DNA of 10,235 nt from Asterionellopsis glacialis (GCA_014885115.2 WKLE02001223.1:1-10235), one strand, 5' to 3'; positions 1 through 7,357 are shown, counted from the first letter of the stretch. Numbers and translations: made by a program. The notes: generated from the letters alone by a model not told the origin.

Positions 1-1
1 T

Positions 2-432
2 TGTGCAGATGATGACAGCACTATACGTGCCCAGATGAAACATTCTATTCAAGACAAATTTGATGCTGAAAAAGACAACAACAAAAAGCAGAAGGTCGCA
101 AAAAAAATGACAAAATACAATCTGGCTTACAGGAAAGCAATCAAGATTTAAAAAATGGTGTCACTTATGCATCAGGAATTGGTTATGAAGCGCAAACCAA
201 AAATAATGCAAGACAGAGGCATATGACAATGCAAGCAGCAAAGGACAAGATATGTGTATTCTGTGGACTGAAAGGCCATAGCAGAAGATTGTCATGCAGT
301 TGTTTACAACACAAAGACAACCTGAATTTAAAAAAACAGGTGGCAAACCTTGCGTCAATTGAAGGACAAGAAGAAGGTAATAAAGGTACCGAGGATGCAC
401 ATGTGAAAAATTCTAAAAAAAATGACTATTGA
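2..432 (+). pseudogene. 3' remnant of an unassigned transposon-type gene with a zinc-knuckle-like motif
   Basis: The window opens inside a coding stretch. Frame 2 (2-148) reads CADDDSTIRAQMKHS and then a Lys-rich helix-like segment, ending at TAA 149-151. Frame 1 is open from 58 to 432 and overlaps it, so a frameshift between about 60 and 150 is likely. The frame-1 part carries KICVFCGLKGHSRR followed by further Cys and His (about 247-312), a C-x2-C-G-x2-G-H-like arrangement resembling nucleic-acid-binding zinc knuckles. A run such as DDDST-x-R followed by a C-terminal Cys/His knuckle reminds me of MULE-type transposase families in algal genomes, but I cannot name the family. The 5' part lies outside the window. 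It could also be a host gene fragment. The reading frames are real enough to support a decayed gene; the function is unknown. Confidence 0.45.
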
Positions 433-679
433 AAATGAACAAGTGCAGGAGAGCAATGACACCTATGTAACAAATGAAAACCGAACATTACTTAGGAGAG
501 AAGAAAAAGAGGAACTGCTGTTAGCAAGAGATGCAAGCCTGCCCTTGAACAGTATGTGCAAAAATGAAGAATTAGATTCCGTGGAGTGGCTTACAGACAG
601 GGTTTTGAAACTTGATATAATTGACTTTGATGAGGACTTGGAGATCAATTTTGATGACTCAGATGATGATCTGGTGTGA
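422..679 (+). pseudogene. Acidic C-terminal tail, probably of the preceding gene
   Basis: This 85-codon stretch overlaps the end of the zinc-knuckle fragment and lies in the next frame. The switch point is an 8-A run at about 414-421, so a one-base slip there would join the two into one reading frame. The product is strongly charged: a Glu/Lys/Arg-rich first half (RREEKEELLLARD) and a terminal acidic cluster (DFDEDLEINFDDSDDDLV) before TGA at 677-679. Acidic tails like this are common at the ends of transposase-like and nuclear proteins but are not diagnostic. I recognise no domain. The ATG at 422 is probably not a true start but part of the upstream gene. Alternatively it is a chance open frame, although the composition argues for former coding sequence. 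Confidence 0.4.
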
Positions 680-1426
680 ATATTACCAATCAGATCTGTT
701 AGATAGATACATAAACTAATATATTCTGGCCTAACATTGCAGATGAGGCCCTTCATAACATAACTTACAGCATATGAACATAAATTTTGTGATTTTAGCA
801 TTTTTAGTGTTTTTTTGGAAAAATTGAAAAAAACTAAGAACCGCATCTGAAACTTTGAGCCAGAATAAAATAGTTTATGTATCTATGTAAAAGGTTTGAT
901 ACTAGTTTCTGACCAAATTATGGGATTAAATGGATCATTCCCAGGGTGTTGGGGTCTAAAATGTGAAAAATTAAAAAAAATAAAATTTCTAGATGAAAGC
1001 ATGGAACATCTGTCCCCAGGGGGTTGAATTTTCATGTTTACGAAAAGGAGTGAATGTAAGCCAATCTACCACCTTCAAAGACAAATAAGACCCGTTCTTA
1101 TCCTTGTTTTTTTATTGTTTTTCTGGGCGCATATGGGCGGAAAAACATGGCAAGAATTGTAAATGAAGTGTTTTCTTCAATGTTTTTTGGGGTCTCTTAG
1201 CGGATATTTTACCGCCCAAATTGACTAATTAGTTACACATCAAGATTTACACACAAATTTTAAAAACATCAAATATACATTCAAGAATATGTTAATCTAA
1301 AAATAGAAACAATGACACAAAACTGTGTGTTATTCCAAGAGTCAACGGGTGGGTATTGTTGGAGATACAATCAAACCAAATCAGCCATTTTTTTCAAAAA
1401 ATTTCAAAGACTAATAGGTTACTAGT
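680..1426. other. AT-rich non-coding interval, possible transposon flanks
   Basis: No convincing coding frame is visible in either strand. The interval has several A and T runs and a short interrupted inverted repeat, TGGGCGG-AAAA (about 1134-1144) against TTTT-ACCGCCCA (about 1207-1218), which could form a stem around a 62-base loop. CCCAGGG-type G/C clusters near 938-956 and 1013-1024 look like transposon-end sequence, but I found no matching partner. It probably holds the 3' flank of the upstream remnant and the 3' non-coding end of the piggyBac relic that is read leftward into it. Confidence 0.4.
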
Positions 1427-2387
1427 TTAAAATTCCATTAACACTGTCAGTTTATGTGTTGTAAAGCATCCATTGCACAGATACTTTCCCTTGGTGCATT
1501 TGCAATACATGCAAGTTAATTTTCTGCATGGAGCTAACACCACTGTTTTTGGTATTTTTGTCTTGTCTTTGCAAATTTTTTTTCCTGGCATCCCATCAAA
1601 CCAGTTGTGTGATATATACTGGCCCAAACGAAATGGGACACCTTTGAACATATTCGGTTTGGTCGCGGACCACCAGTTGTGCCAGTTAGAGATGCCCTCC
1701 CAGCCAGCCATGAAAAACCAACAACCAACCCACCTGATGAACTCTGAAAAGTCCATAGGATCCTTCAAGACTTTATTGGTTTCAGGAATCAACACCTGCT
1801 CAAGATAATTGGTTGGAAACAAAATAAGAAATAATTGGAGTTTAGTCATCTTCGATACCTCTTCTTGTGAGAAATTTTTGAACGATGCAAAGAATTCATC
1901 AAATTACTGGATCTCCTTGGACAAATAATTCCTTCTCCCTTCCACACCAATCCATCAGCAGCCAGAGCTTGTTTGTTTGTTCCTCCTTGTGGTATATTCT
2001 TTGGTGACGTGATGGGTCATTGTCATTGTCAACAGTGATTCCCTGCCGGCAAAGGTTGTCCATATCAGTTGAACAAAGGGGCATGTTATGATGAACTTCT
2101 TGTGGGAGGTTCTCATCCCCCCTCCAGCAGCTTCCAACAGTCGCAATGCAACCACTTCATCTCCCACTTGTTGCTGGTACCAGCAGCATTTCATCTTGTT
2201 GTTTGACAATTGTGATGATAGATTCTGTTGGACCCTCTTCAATGACATGGATATATTTGGCTGCAGCGTAGAATTCTTGATTCTCGAAAACGGCATGCCG
2301 AAATGTATAAACCTTGCTTTCTTCTGCACCTCTATGTATGACTTTCATAGCCTCTCCAGTCAACAACAAGCACTCCATCAGATGGTG
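1427..2387 (-). pseudogene. PiggyBac-type transposase relic with catalytic core deleted
   Basis: Read leftward, the relic uses three frames. The first (about 2387-2015) carries LLLTGEAMKVIHRG, HAVFENQEFYAAAKY and VDNDNDP, with one in-frame TGA at 2157-2159. The second (about 2013-1910) carries SPKNIPQGG and KGEGIICPRRSSN. The third (about 1905-1427) reads through KMTKLQLFLILFP, then LIPETNKVL, FSEFIRWVGCWFFMAGWEGI and MFKGVPFRLGQYIS, the start of the DDE_Tnp_1_7 domain as I know it from algal piggyBac-like proteins. Near 1597 the homology jumps directly to a Cys-rich C-terminus (APCRK..C-x2-C-x-C..LC-x2-C-x3-H). PiggyBac transposases are usually several hundred residues with three catalytic Asp between these two parts; all of that is missing. 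The relic therefore cannot be active. Its upstream end abuts the LTR-like block of gypsy element 1. I found no TTAA-flanked terminal repeats. Confidence 0.75.
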
Positions 2388-2498
2388 AAGTAAACTCCCT
2401 GTAGGACACTCTTGAGGATGGATGATTGACGTGTGGGCAAGCAGACAGACTCACAAATAATTTACCATTTACTAATTTCCTGATTTCTTACTACTTAC

Positions 2499-2645
2499 TA
2501 GATTGCCGGATATTCTCCGGATTAAACTAAGCTCATAATTTTCATCACCAAATAATAGTCTTCTTTTCCTTTGTGTGTTGATTGTCTGATGGTTGTGTTG
2601 TGCCACCGTCGACACTAGCGGCATAGGGCATAGTAACGTTACTCC
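2499..2645 (+). repeat. LTR/leader-like block of gypsy element 1
   Basis: This block matches 5109-5235 in order: TAGATTG-x-CG followed by TATT, the exact 12-mer AGCTCATAATTT (2530-2541 against 5144-5155), a TTTTCC stretch, and GCATAGTAACGTTACTCC (2628-2645) against GCATAGTGTTAATACTCC (5218-5235). The spacing drifts through small indels, including about 24 extra bases here near 2600. It sits directly upstream of a gag region in both places, so it is probably the 3' part of the 5' LTR and/or the untranslated leader. LTR ends and primer-binding site are not resolved. The left part of the LTR is missing or is cut by the piggyBac relic. Confidence 0.6.
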
Positions 2646-2682
2646 CTCTTTCAGAGAATATTAACTTTCTTTTACTCCTCCA

Positions 2683-3406
2683 ATGACTTTCAAAAGAAAG
2701 CTCAGGAGTTGAGCCAACAGCAGACCCTGCTGAATCCTCTTGAAATCCCCTTCATTAAAACAAAGAAGGAGAGGTCAAAGTCAAAAGACGACGACAAATA
2801 TTCCTTCAAGACAATAGAAGTCAGAATCGATCCCTCTGAGGAAGGATCAGACTCTGAAACTATTGAAAAGAGAGTCAAACAATTTGAAGATGGAACTGCT
2901 GAAGAGTGGATCCAGTGGAGAATTGAATTTGCTGAGGTTGAGAGGGATTATCCCCTCACCAAAGCATCCTCCAAGACTTCCATGGCCCTCACCCTTTTGA
3001 AGGGTAGAGCAAGGCAGCTGTTTCAAGCAGCTAATGCCAATTGTCAGAGCAAAAATGCAAGCCTCAAGAAACCAGCCCAAAAAGATCCTGAACAGGTCTT
3101 TGAACTGCAAAACCACTTAAGTGGCAATCTGCCCTACTCGCTAGCAACCTTGATCCACACAATCTTTCGTGGGAGGATACCGTGGACTACTTTGAGAAGT
3201 TAGAGGTACACAATAATATCGAACGTGAACTTGCTAAGTCCAAAACACCTCTGGAAAGCAAGAAAAATCGCAAGCGTGAACGGACAGAAAAGAATTTGGA
3301 GCACAATAAAAGTGGTAACAATGACAAGCACCAGCGCACTCGTAAGTGGTGTAGCAACTGTCATATGAACAACGACAATACCAGCGAATGTACTGTGGAC
3401 AAGTAA
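2683..3406 (+). pseudogene. gag: Degenerate gag of gypsy element 1
   Basis: Gag would form the nucleocapsid particle that packages retrotransposon RNA. A likely start is ATG 2683, which aligns with ATG 5281 of element 2, but its frame stops at 2710, and coding potential continues in the frame open from about 2690 through 3203. The capsid signature KQFEDGTAEEWIQWRIEF is at 2877-2930, followed by ALTLLKGRARQLFQAA. Homology is then lost near 3110 and resumes in another frame at 3149 (LDPHNLSWEDTVDYFEKLE), which parallels FDPQDKSLPAFLEFLECME in element 2. The middle of capsid is thus deleted and shifted. A basic stretch precedes a nucleocapsid knuckle at 3350-3391, C-x2-C-x4-D-x4-C, in which Asp occupies the usual His position. 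TAA 3404-3406 interrupts it; the frame then continues. Confidence 0.7.
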
Positions 3407-3539
3407 AAAAAGAAGGATTTGGTTAAATCCAAGACATATAAGCAGGAGCAGGTAAATGCAATGATTAATTCGCTTAAGGTATTGAAAGATAAGCAGAAAA
3501 AGAAATGTAAAGTGCAGTACAAATTGAAAGCTTCCTCTA
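3407..3539 (+). pseudogene. Lys-rich gag-protease linker of element 1
   Basis: The gag frame continues past TAA 3404-3406 through a Lys-rich, helix-forming segment including QEQVNAMINSLKVLKDKQKK, up to TAG near 3548. Element 2 has a comparable piece after its own knuckle (KQELNAITVQVKELLTKELP, about 6226-6285), which supports real former coding rather than chance. Such Lys/Glu-rich stretches between nucleocapsid and protease are common in these elements. No catalytic function is expected. Confidence 0.45.
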
Positions 3540-4154
3540 ATGAAACCTAGTTCGTACTTTTCCCAACATAGTAAAATTAAACGTAAAACTAGTAGTGAAG
3601 ATTTAGACAATTACTTTATGCCTACTTCCTACACTGAATCAAACCTTTTCCCCAACGTAGAACAATCGTACAACATGCTGCGCAGTCAGCGAAAAGCGAA
3701 AAAGCAAAAATCTACACATTGCACTACTGAAGTAGTAGGCAAGCTCGTTCCAATACGAATCCTACTCATCACCAGTACTACCGCGACAATCATCCTTAAA
3801 GATTTTGAGGAATGGGGGAAGACCAGTTCTTACAAGAACCCTAAACCTACTCAGTCGAACACTATGGGAGGTAACTTTATCACTAAGCAAAAAGCTCAAA
3901 TAAATTTTACACTCCCGGAGTTCACTGACAAAAAGACAATAGTCTGGTCTTGTCACATGGACTAACGAACAAACCAAACATATTTGCAGTACAACATGAT
4001 CATTGGAACCAATCTGATGCAGGCCATTGGCCTGGACATACACCTTAGCATGAAAACAATACACTGGGAAGGGTATGAATTACCTATGAAATATGGCAGA
4101 GAGGTTTCAGACCCAGACCTATTAGCTCTGTTAGAGGTAGGTAGATGTCCATGA
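3540..4154 (+). pseudogene. pol: Retropepsin domain of element 1 with mutated active site
   Basis: The frame from 3540 holds a Ser/Asn-rich linker and then an aspartic-protease-like stretch: VVGKLVPIRILL, the active-site position, TTATIILKDF, and a later INFTLPEF segment. The triad should read Asp-Thr/Ser-Gly. Here codons 3768-3776 read ATC ACC AGT, Ile-Thr-Ser, so both the catalytic Asp and the Gly are gone, while the matching site in element 2 reads Asp-Ser-Gly. TAA 3963-3965 interrupts the frame, which then continues to TGA 4152-4154 through YNMIIGTNLMQAIGLDI and TIHWEGYELPMK, the conserved C-terminal part of the domain before RT. In this family the enzyme would cut the gag-pol polyprotein; this copy cannot. 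Confidence 0.75.
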
Positions 4155-4388
4155 ATCAATTTGTTAAGAGTTGGGCGGGGAAGAGACGTTCTTTAAGATG
4201 CATTCCAATGGCTTTCCCAGTCAATAATGTTGAATTGATTTTTTGACCAATTGTTTTGGGTAACCAAATATTCAATCATTGGTGTTACAGACATGTGAAA
4301 CCGGAGTTGGCTGGCGTGTTTAGACGTAATAGTACTTCCTCAAACAGAGAGTTGTGCTGTATTACCTGGGAGTTGTGGGACAGAAGTT
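4155..4388. other. Unrecognised filler at the RT-RNase H-integrase deletion junction
   Basis: Protease homology ends at about 4154 and integrase C-terminal homology begins at about 4389 (RDMIF). The DNA between has no coding frame I can match to RT, RNase H or integrase core and shares no obvious sequence with the rest of the window. It may be filler captured when the deletion was repaired, a decayed insertion, or a very degraded remainder of pol. No terminal inverted repeats are evident. Confidence 0.5.
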
Positions 4389-4697
4389 CGAGATATGATA
4401 TTTAGCATTCAGCATGAAGCAAACTGGGAACACATACATAGTAGGAAACAAGCTAGAATAGCTAGCAACAATCAGCACAAAAACGCTAAGAGAATTGAGC
4501 ATGATTATAAAGTAGGTGATAAAGCCCTACTAGAAAATGATAAGTCCAATCCACGTAAATATGCACAACCATGCGATGGACCATTTATAGTGCATCAAGT
4601 ACACTGCAATGGTACTGTAACTGTACAACACGGACCAGTACTCAACAGAATCAATATTCATTGCGTTAAGCCTTACCACATTGCTGCTGCCACATGA
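4389..4697 (+). pseudogene. Integrase C-terminal domain (GPY/F type) of element 1
   Basis: An open frame of about 100 residues has the typical order of a Ty3/gypsy integrase tail: RDMIFSIQHEANWEHIHSRKQ, a basic helix region, YKVGDKALL, the GPY/F-type core (CDGPFIVHQV, then NGTVTVQHG) and NIHCVKPY before TGA 4695-4697. The domain binds DNA non-specifically and helps target integration. It is unusually clean, with no internal stop, yet it is detached from its catalytic core. ATG 4395 is probably an internal Met, because homology starts upstream at 4389. The domain marks the 3' end of the element 1 coding region. Confidence 0.75.
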
Positions 4698-5108
4698 ATG
4701 TCCTAAGTACTCGATCCCTGGACATGGGGGCAAGTGCAGTAAGTGAGTCGCAAGACTTGCGTGATATGTCAATCAACCATAGTATGGACGTATCATGACG
4801 TGATGTTGTCATGGACAAGGACAGACATGATAACATGATGACATCATCAAGCAGAAAGACATGAACATGCGGTGATGCGCTGTGTACATACGAACGCTGA
4901 TGTCACAAGCAAAGCACATCAAAACCCACTCTGCAGCAGGAGCATGATGCATCACACCGGAACACGATGATGTGCAGGTCCGGTGGACTCTCATTGCCTG
5001 CCTAGGGGAGTTTGGTTCACATGGTAAAACCAAACTCCATTGGAACCAAACTCTAAGTAGATCTGTCATGGGATCCTGTGATGTAATTGGGTTGAGAAGA
5101 CAAATCAG
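4698..5108. other. 3' end of element 1 / LTR-like DNA between the two gypsy copies
   Basis: No supported gene lies here. A G-rich run in GGACATGGGGGCAAG (about 4720-4734) is a weak polypurine-tract candidate. From about 4790 to 4870 the sequence is rich in CATGA, GTCATG and TGATGACATCATCA motifs and contains TGACGTGA, which resembles a CRE-type site. Features like these are seen in retrotransposon U3 regions, so the interval may be the 3' LTR of element 1, possibly shared as the 5' LTR of element 2. Exact LTR ends cannot be set. Confidence 0.4.
5007..5053 (+). repeat. Perfect 11-bp hairpin plus a third repeat copy
   Basis: GGAGTTTGGTT (5007-5017) is the exact reverse complement of AACCAAACTCC (5028-5038), giving a perfect 11-bp stem with a 10-base loop. 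AACCAAACTC recurs at 5044-5053. It could be a fold in the LTR RNA, or protein-binding repeats in a U3 region. No T-tract or other evidence makes it a terminator. Confidence 0.6.
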
Positions 5109-5235
5109 TAGATTGTCGACTATTTTTAGCAACTAGTTAAAATAGCTCATAATTTATTCACTCTAACAAAACTCAGTCTATTTTCCTATCACTTTTCAAT
5201 ATTGTTGTCAGTATAGTGCATAGTGTTAATACTCC
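5109..5235 (+). repeat. LTR/leader-like block of gypsy element 2
   Basis: This is the counterpart of 2499-2645. Shared anchors are TAGATTG, AGCTCATAATTT (5144-5155) and GCATAGTG..ACTCC (5218-5235). It lies 46 bp upstream of the candidate gag ATG at 5281; in element 1 the gap is 37 bp. AACAAAACTC after the AGCTCATAATTT core may include an R/U5-like segment. Because it sits between two head-to-tail elements it may also be the 3' LTR of element 1. Confidence 0.6.
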
Positions 5236-5280
5236 ACGCAAAAAGTGGTAAGTAACTATCCAATATTATTCCAATTCCAA

Positions 5281-6405
5281 ATGACTCAACCATGAAAGTT
5301 GTTACACCTAACCAAGGCAATGGTCGAAGCTACCCGCCACCTTCTATCCCACTCAAAATTCCAATTACAGAAGAGTAGAAACTAGCTAAAGTGCAGTATG
5401 CCAAAGTTAGCCTGCTATCTAATCCCGGAGATCAAAACTCCAAAGAGAAGCATACTATGGAGTTTCCTTACTTTAGTCACAGATCTCCTAGGGAACTACT
5501 GGATTTGTTCAACAATCTGGACCAATTGATTTGCGGCCAGTGTATCATGACCAGGCCTGCTCACTACCTGTGATTTACTATGCAGAGAAGGTCTGCATGT
5601 ATTCAATGCCGCAGCTACCCAGTGCAGAAATGATACTGTGGAGCACTTCAAGTTGGTTGGTGATGACCTCAAGAAGCATTTTTCCCCACTTAAGTTTCTC
5701 ATGAAGCTACATGCACTGGTTCCTTAGGAAGCCATACAAACTAATATCCAAAGAGTACTAAGCTGCTCTCCACACTCTCAATAGCACTTAGAGAAATTCC
5801 CTGGAGCAGACAAAAACTCTAAGCTTTCCAATGAAGAACTACTCCAGATCCTTGAATTCAGAATTCCTACTACTTGGAGCAAGGAAATGACACGCCAAGG
5901 ATTTGACCCTCAGGACAAAAGCCTGCCAGCGTTTCTGGAATTTCTGGAATGTATGGAAGTTATGGATGACATAGGGGATCTGTCAGGCCCTAGGACTAAG
6001 GACAAGCTGGCTCACAAGGATAAACTTAACAATCCAACTAACGGCTGGGATGGTAAAGACCATAAGGCACCCAAAGGCAAATACAAGTACTGCAAGATTC
6101 ACAAGAAAATCTCACACGATACCAGTGAATGCTGTGCCTTTGACAAATATATTGACCACCATCAGAAAGATGGGGAAAAGCAAGAACATCCCAAGTAAAA
6201 GCACATGCACTACAACAAGTACGACAAGCAGGAATTGAATGCCATCACGGTTCAAGTCAAAGAATTATTGACTAAGGAGTTGCCTAGTAAGAACAAGCAC
6301 AAACGTGATGATACCAACCAGAAAACCAATGATACCGATACTGATGTAGAAGAATGCTACAACTTCAACTTTGATACCTTAAGTATCAACAGTGATGAAG
6401 AATGA
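5281..6405 (+). pseudogene. gag: Degenerate gag of gypsy element 2
   Basis: ATG 5281 (MTQP) aligns with the element 1 start but meets a stop within a few codons. Capsid homology runs in frame 3 from 5391 (KVSLLSNPGDQ, FSHRSPRELLDLFNNLDQL) to TGA 5571-5573, then in frame 1 from 5572 onward (DTVEHFKLVGDDLKKHFSP, LLQILEFRIPTTWSKEM, QGFDPQDKSLPAFLEFLE). The nucleocapsid knuckle at 6091-6132 is intact: C-x2-H-x4-H-x4-C within YCKIHKKISHDTSEC. A Lys/Asp-rich tail ends SINSDEE. Frame-1 stops are TAG 5725, TAG 5782, TAA 6196 and TGA 6403. No frameshift is needed from 5572 to the MITE at 6733, so this half decayed only by point mutation. Confidence 0.75.
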
Positions 6406-6726
6406 GATAATACCCCCATAGCAAGTAATGTAGAAGACCAATTATTTAATTACACTATGCCTAATCATCTGTCTTGCAATACTTTCAGAGACTTGCATAG
6501 TCCAATAAAAAGGCCTAAGACTAAGCATACTTGCCCAGTCACAGTCACGTTGATGCTAGTACGCAAGGGACAAAGGCAGAAAACCAAACCACTTTAAGTA
6601 CTTTTAGATTCAGGTGCTTCAGCCACTATAGTAAATAAGAAGTTTACTGAAAAGCTTAAGTGCAAGCCTGCACCCAAGACGCTTTGGAGAACCAAGGGCA
6701 GAAATTTCTCAACCAAATTTGATGAG

Positions 6727-6732
6727 CAAAAG
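6727..6732. repeat. Left target-site duplication of the 619-bp element (CAAAAG)
   Basis: CAAAAG directly precedes the left TIR and is identical to the six bases that directly follow the right TIR. It falls on codon boundaries of the interrupted protease frame (CAA AAG). Confidence 0.8.
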
Positions 6733-7351
6733 AGTTGTTCCAGGATTAGGTGGACCAACTTGTGACATCTGGTCCGTAGACTCCACGTAGACCCAAATTC
6801 ATATTTTTGAATTATACACATATTCATTGATTTATACTTTTATATACTTTGAAATTTTCAATATATATATTCATACTTTAATAATTTTATACTACTGAAA
6901 AATATACAATATATGTATACATATATTAATACATTATATTCTGGCATGGCCGACTTGTATCGAAATTGAATGCAATGACGGCCTTGCCAGTGCACTTTGG
7001 GGCATTGCAGGCTCCCTCAACGGACAAAAATTGGCTGTTGCACCCAGATCTCTTCCGATCAATCTTGCAAAATGGTGCTGTTTGCGGTACCGATTTCTCG
7101 ACAACCAGCCATTTTTACCTAAAAACCACCAGTGGCGTTCCATGCAGAAGCTCCTTGTGCATGGAACCCCACTAGTGGTTGTTAGTTGAAAATGGCTGGT
7201 TGTCAAGAAATCGGTACCGTAAAATGGTATGTCCGTCCTTCCTCACAAAAAAAATAACACGTAAAATTACTAGCTTTGACTAATTTGATTCAAAAAAAAA
7301 TTTTATGTCACAGCCCAGTACTGGACTGGTCCACCTAATCCTGGAACAACT
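6733..7351. mobile_element. 619-bp non-autonomous DNA transposon (MITE-like) inserted in protease
   Basis: The ends are perfect 25-bp inverted repeats: AGTTGTTCCAGGATTAGG and seven more bases at 6733-6757, and the reverse complement at 7327-7351. The element is flanked by identical CAAAAG at 6727-6732 and 7352-7357, a 6-bp target duplication. Past the TIR both ends share TGTGACAT at different spacing (6761-6768 on the left, reverse complement on the right near 7305-7312). The interior is AT-rich (about 6785-6945) and then holds a large foldback (7085-7219); it has no transposase. Six-bp duplications do not match the commonest classes (hAT 8, PIF/Harbinger 3, Tc1 TA, piggyBac TTAA), so the superfamily is open. 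A reading with 26-bp TIRs and a 4-bp AAAA duplication is possible but less natural. Confidence 0.85.
7085..7219. repeat. 135-bp foldback inside the MITE, possibly a nested insertion
   Basis: The arms 7085-7150 and 7154-7219 are inverted copies of 66 bp with about 7 mismatches by eye and a 3-base spacer (CTC). Each arm ends in the palindrome CGGTACCG. An identical 8-mer, AAAATGGT, lies at 7069-7076 and 7221-7228 and would bracket a 144-bp unit (7077-7220), like the 8-bp duplication of hAT-type elements. The left side carries eight extra bases before the arm, so the ends are not symmetric. As RNA it would fold into a nearly perfect long hairpin. Confidence 0.75.
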
Positions 7352-7357
7352 CAAAAG
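7352..7357. repeat. Right target-site duplication of the 619-bp element (CAAAAG)
   Basis: This is the second copy of CAAAAG, directly after the right TIR. Protease homology resumes with the next base, 7358. Confidence 0.8.

Larger units (their letters stand above)
2499..4697 (+). mobile_element. Ty3/gypsy element 1, internally deleted
   Basis: The order is LTR/leader-like block, gag (2683-3406), linker (3407-3539), retropepsin (3540-4154), an unrecognised 234-bp stretch (4155-4388), then the integrase C-terminal domain (4389-4697). This is the gag-PR-(RT-RH-IN core missing)-IN C-term order of Ty3/gypsy. Element 2 downstream, which still has RT and RNase H, shows what was lost: roughly 2 to 3 kb. 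Stops, a gag deletion and a mutated protease make it a dead, non-autonomous copy. The 3' LTR boundary is not resolved. Confidence 0.75.

Noticed and set aside
900..2530. Terminal inverted repeats with TTAA duplications framing the piggyBac relic.
   Set aside because: TTAA occurs on both sides, but no matching inverted ends were found next to them by eye, so the boundaries cannot be called.
3200..3610. A hydrophobic 136-codon minus-strand open frame resembling a membrane protein.
   Set aside because: It is the antisense shadow of the Lys/Asn-rich gag region; complements of Lys codons read as Phe/Leu, giving false hydrophobic segments.
4809..5132. A 107-codon Cys/Met-rich minus-strand open frame.
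   Set aside because: It lies over LTR-like DNA, has low-complexity composition caused by the CATGA-rich patch, and shows no domain or homology I recognise.
7050..7060. CTCTTCCGATC, an 11-base match to a common sequencing-adapter sequence.
   Set aside because: Only 11 bases match and the flanks do not. It sits inside a bounded transposon, so chance is the better explanation.
6934..7206. Two open frames on opposite strands (6934-7206 minus, 6966-7175 plus) that share similar peptides such as TTSGVPC.
   Set aside because: The similarity is a by-product of the foldback at 7085-7219: both strands read nearly the same DNA. No protein family is recognisable.
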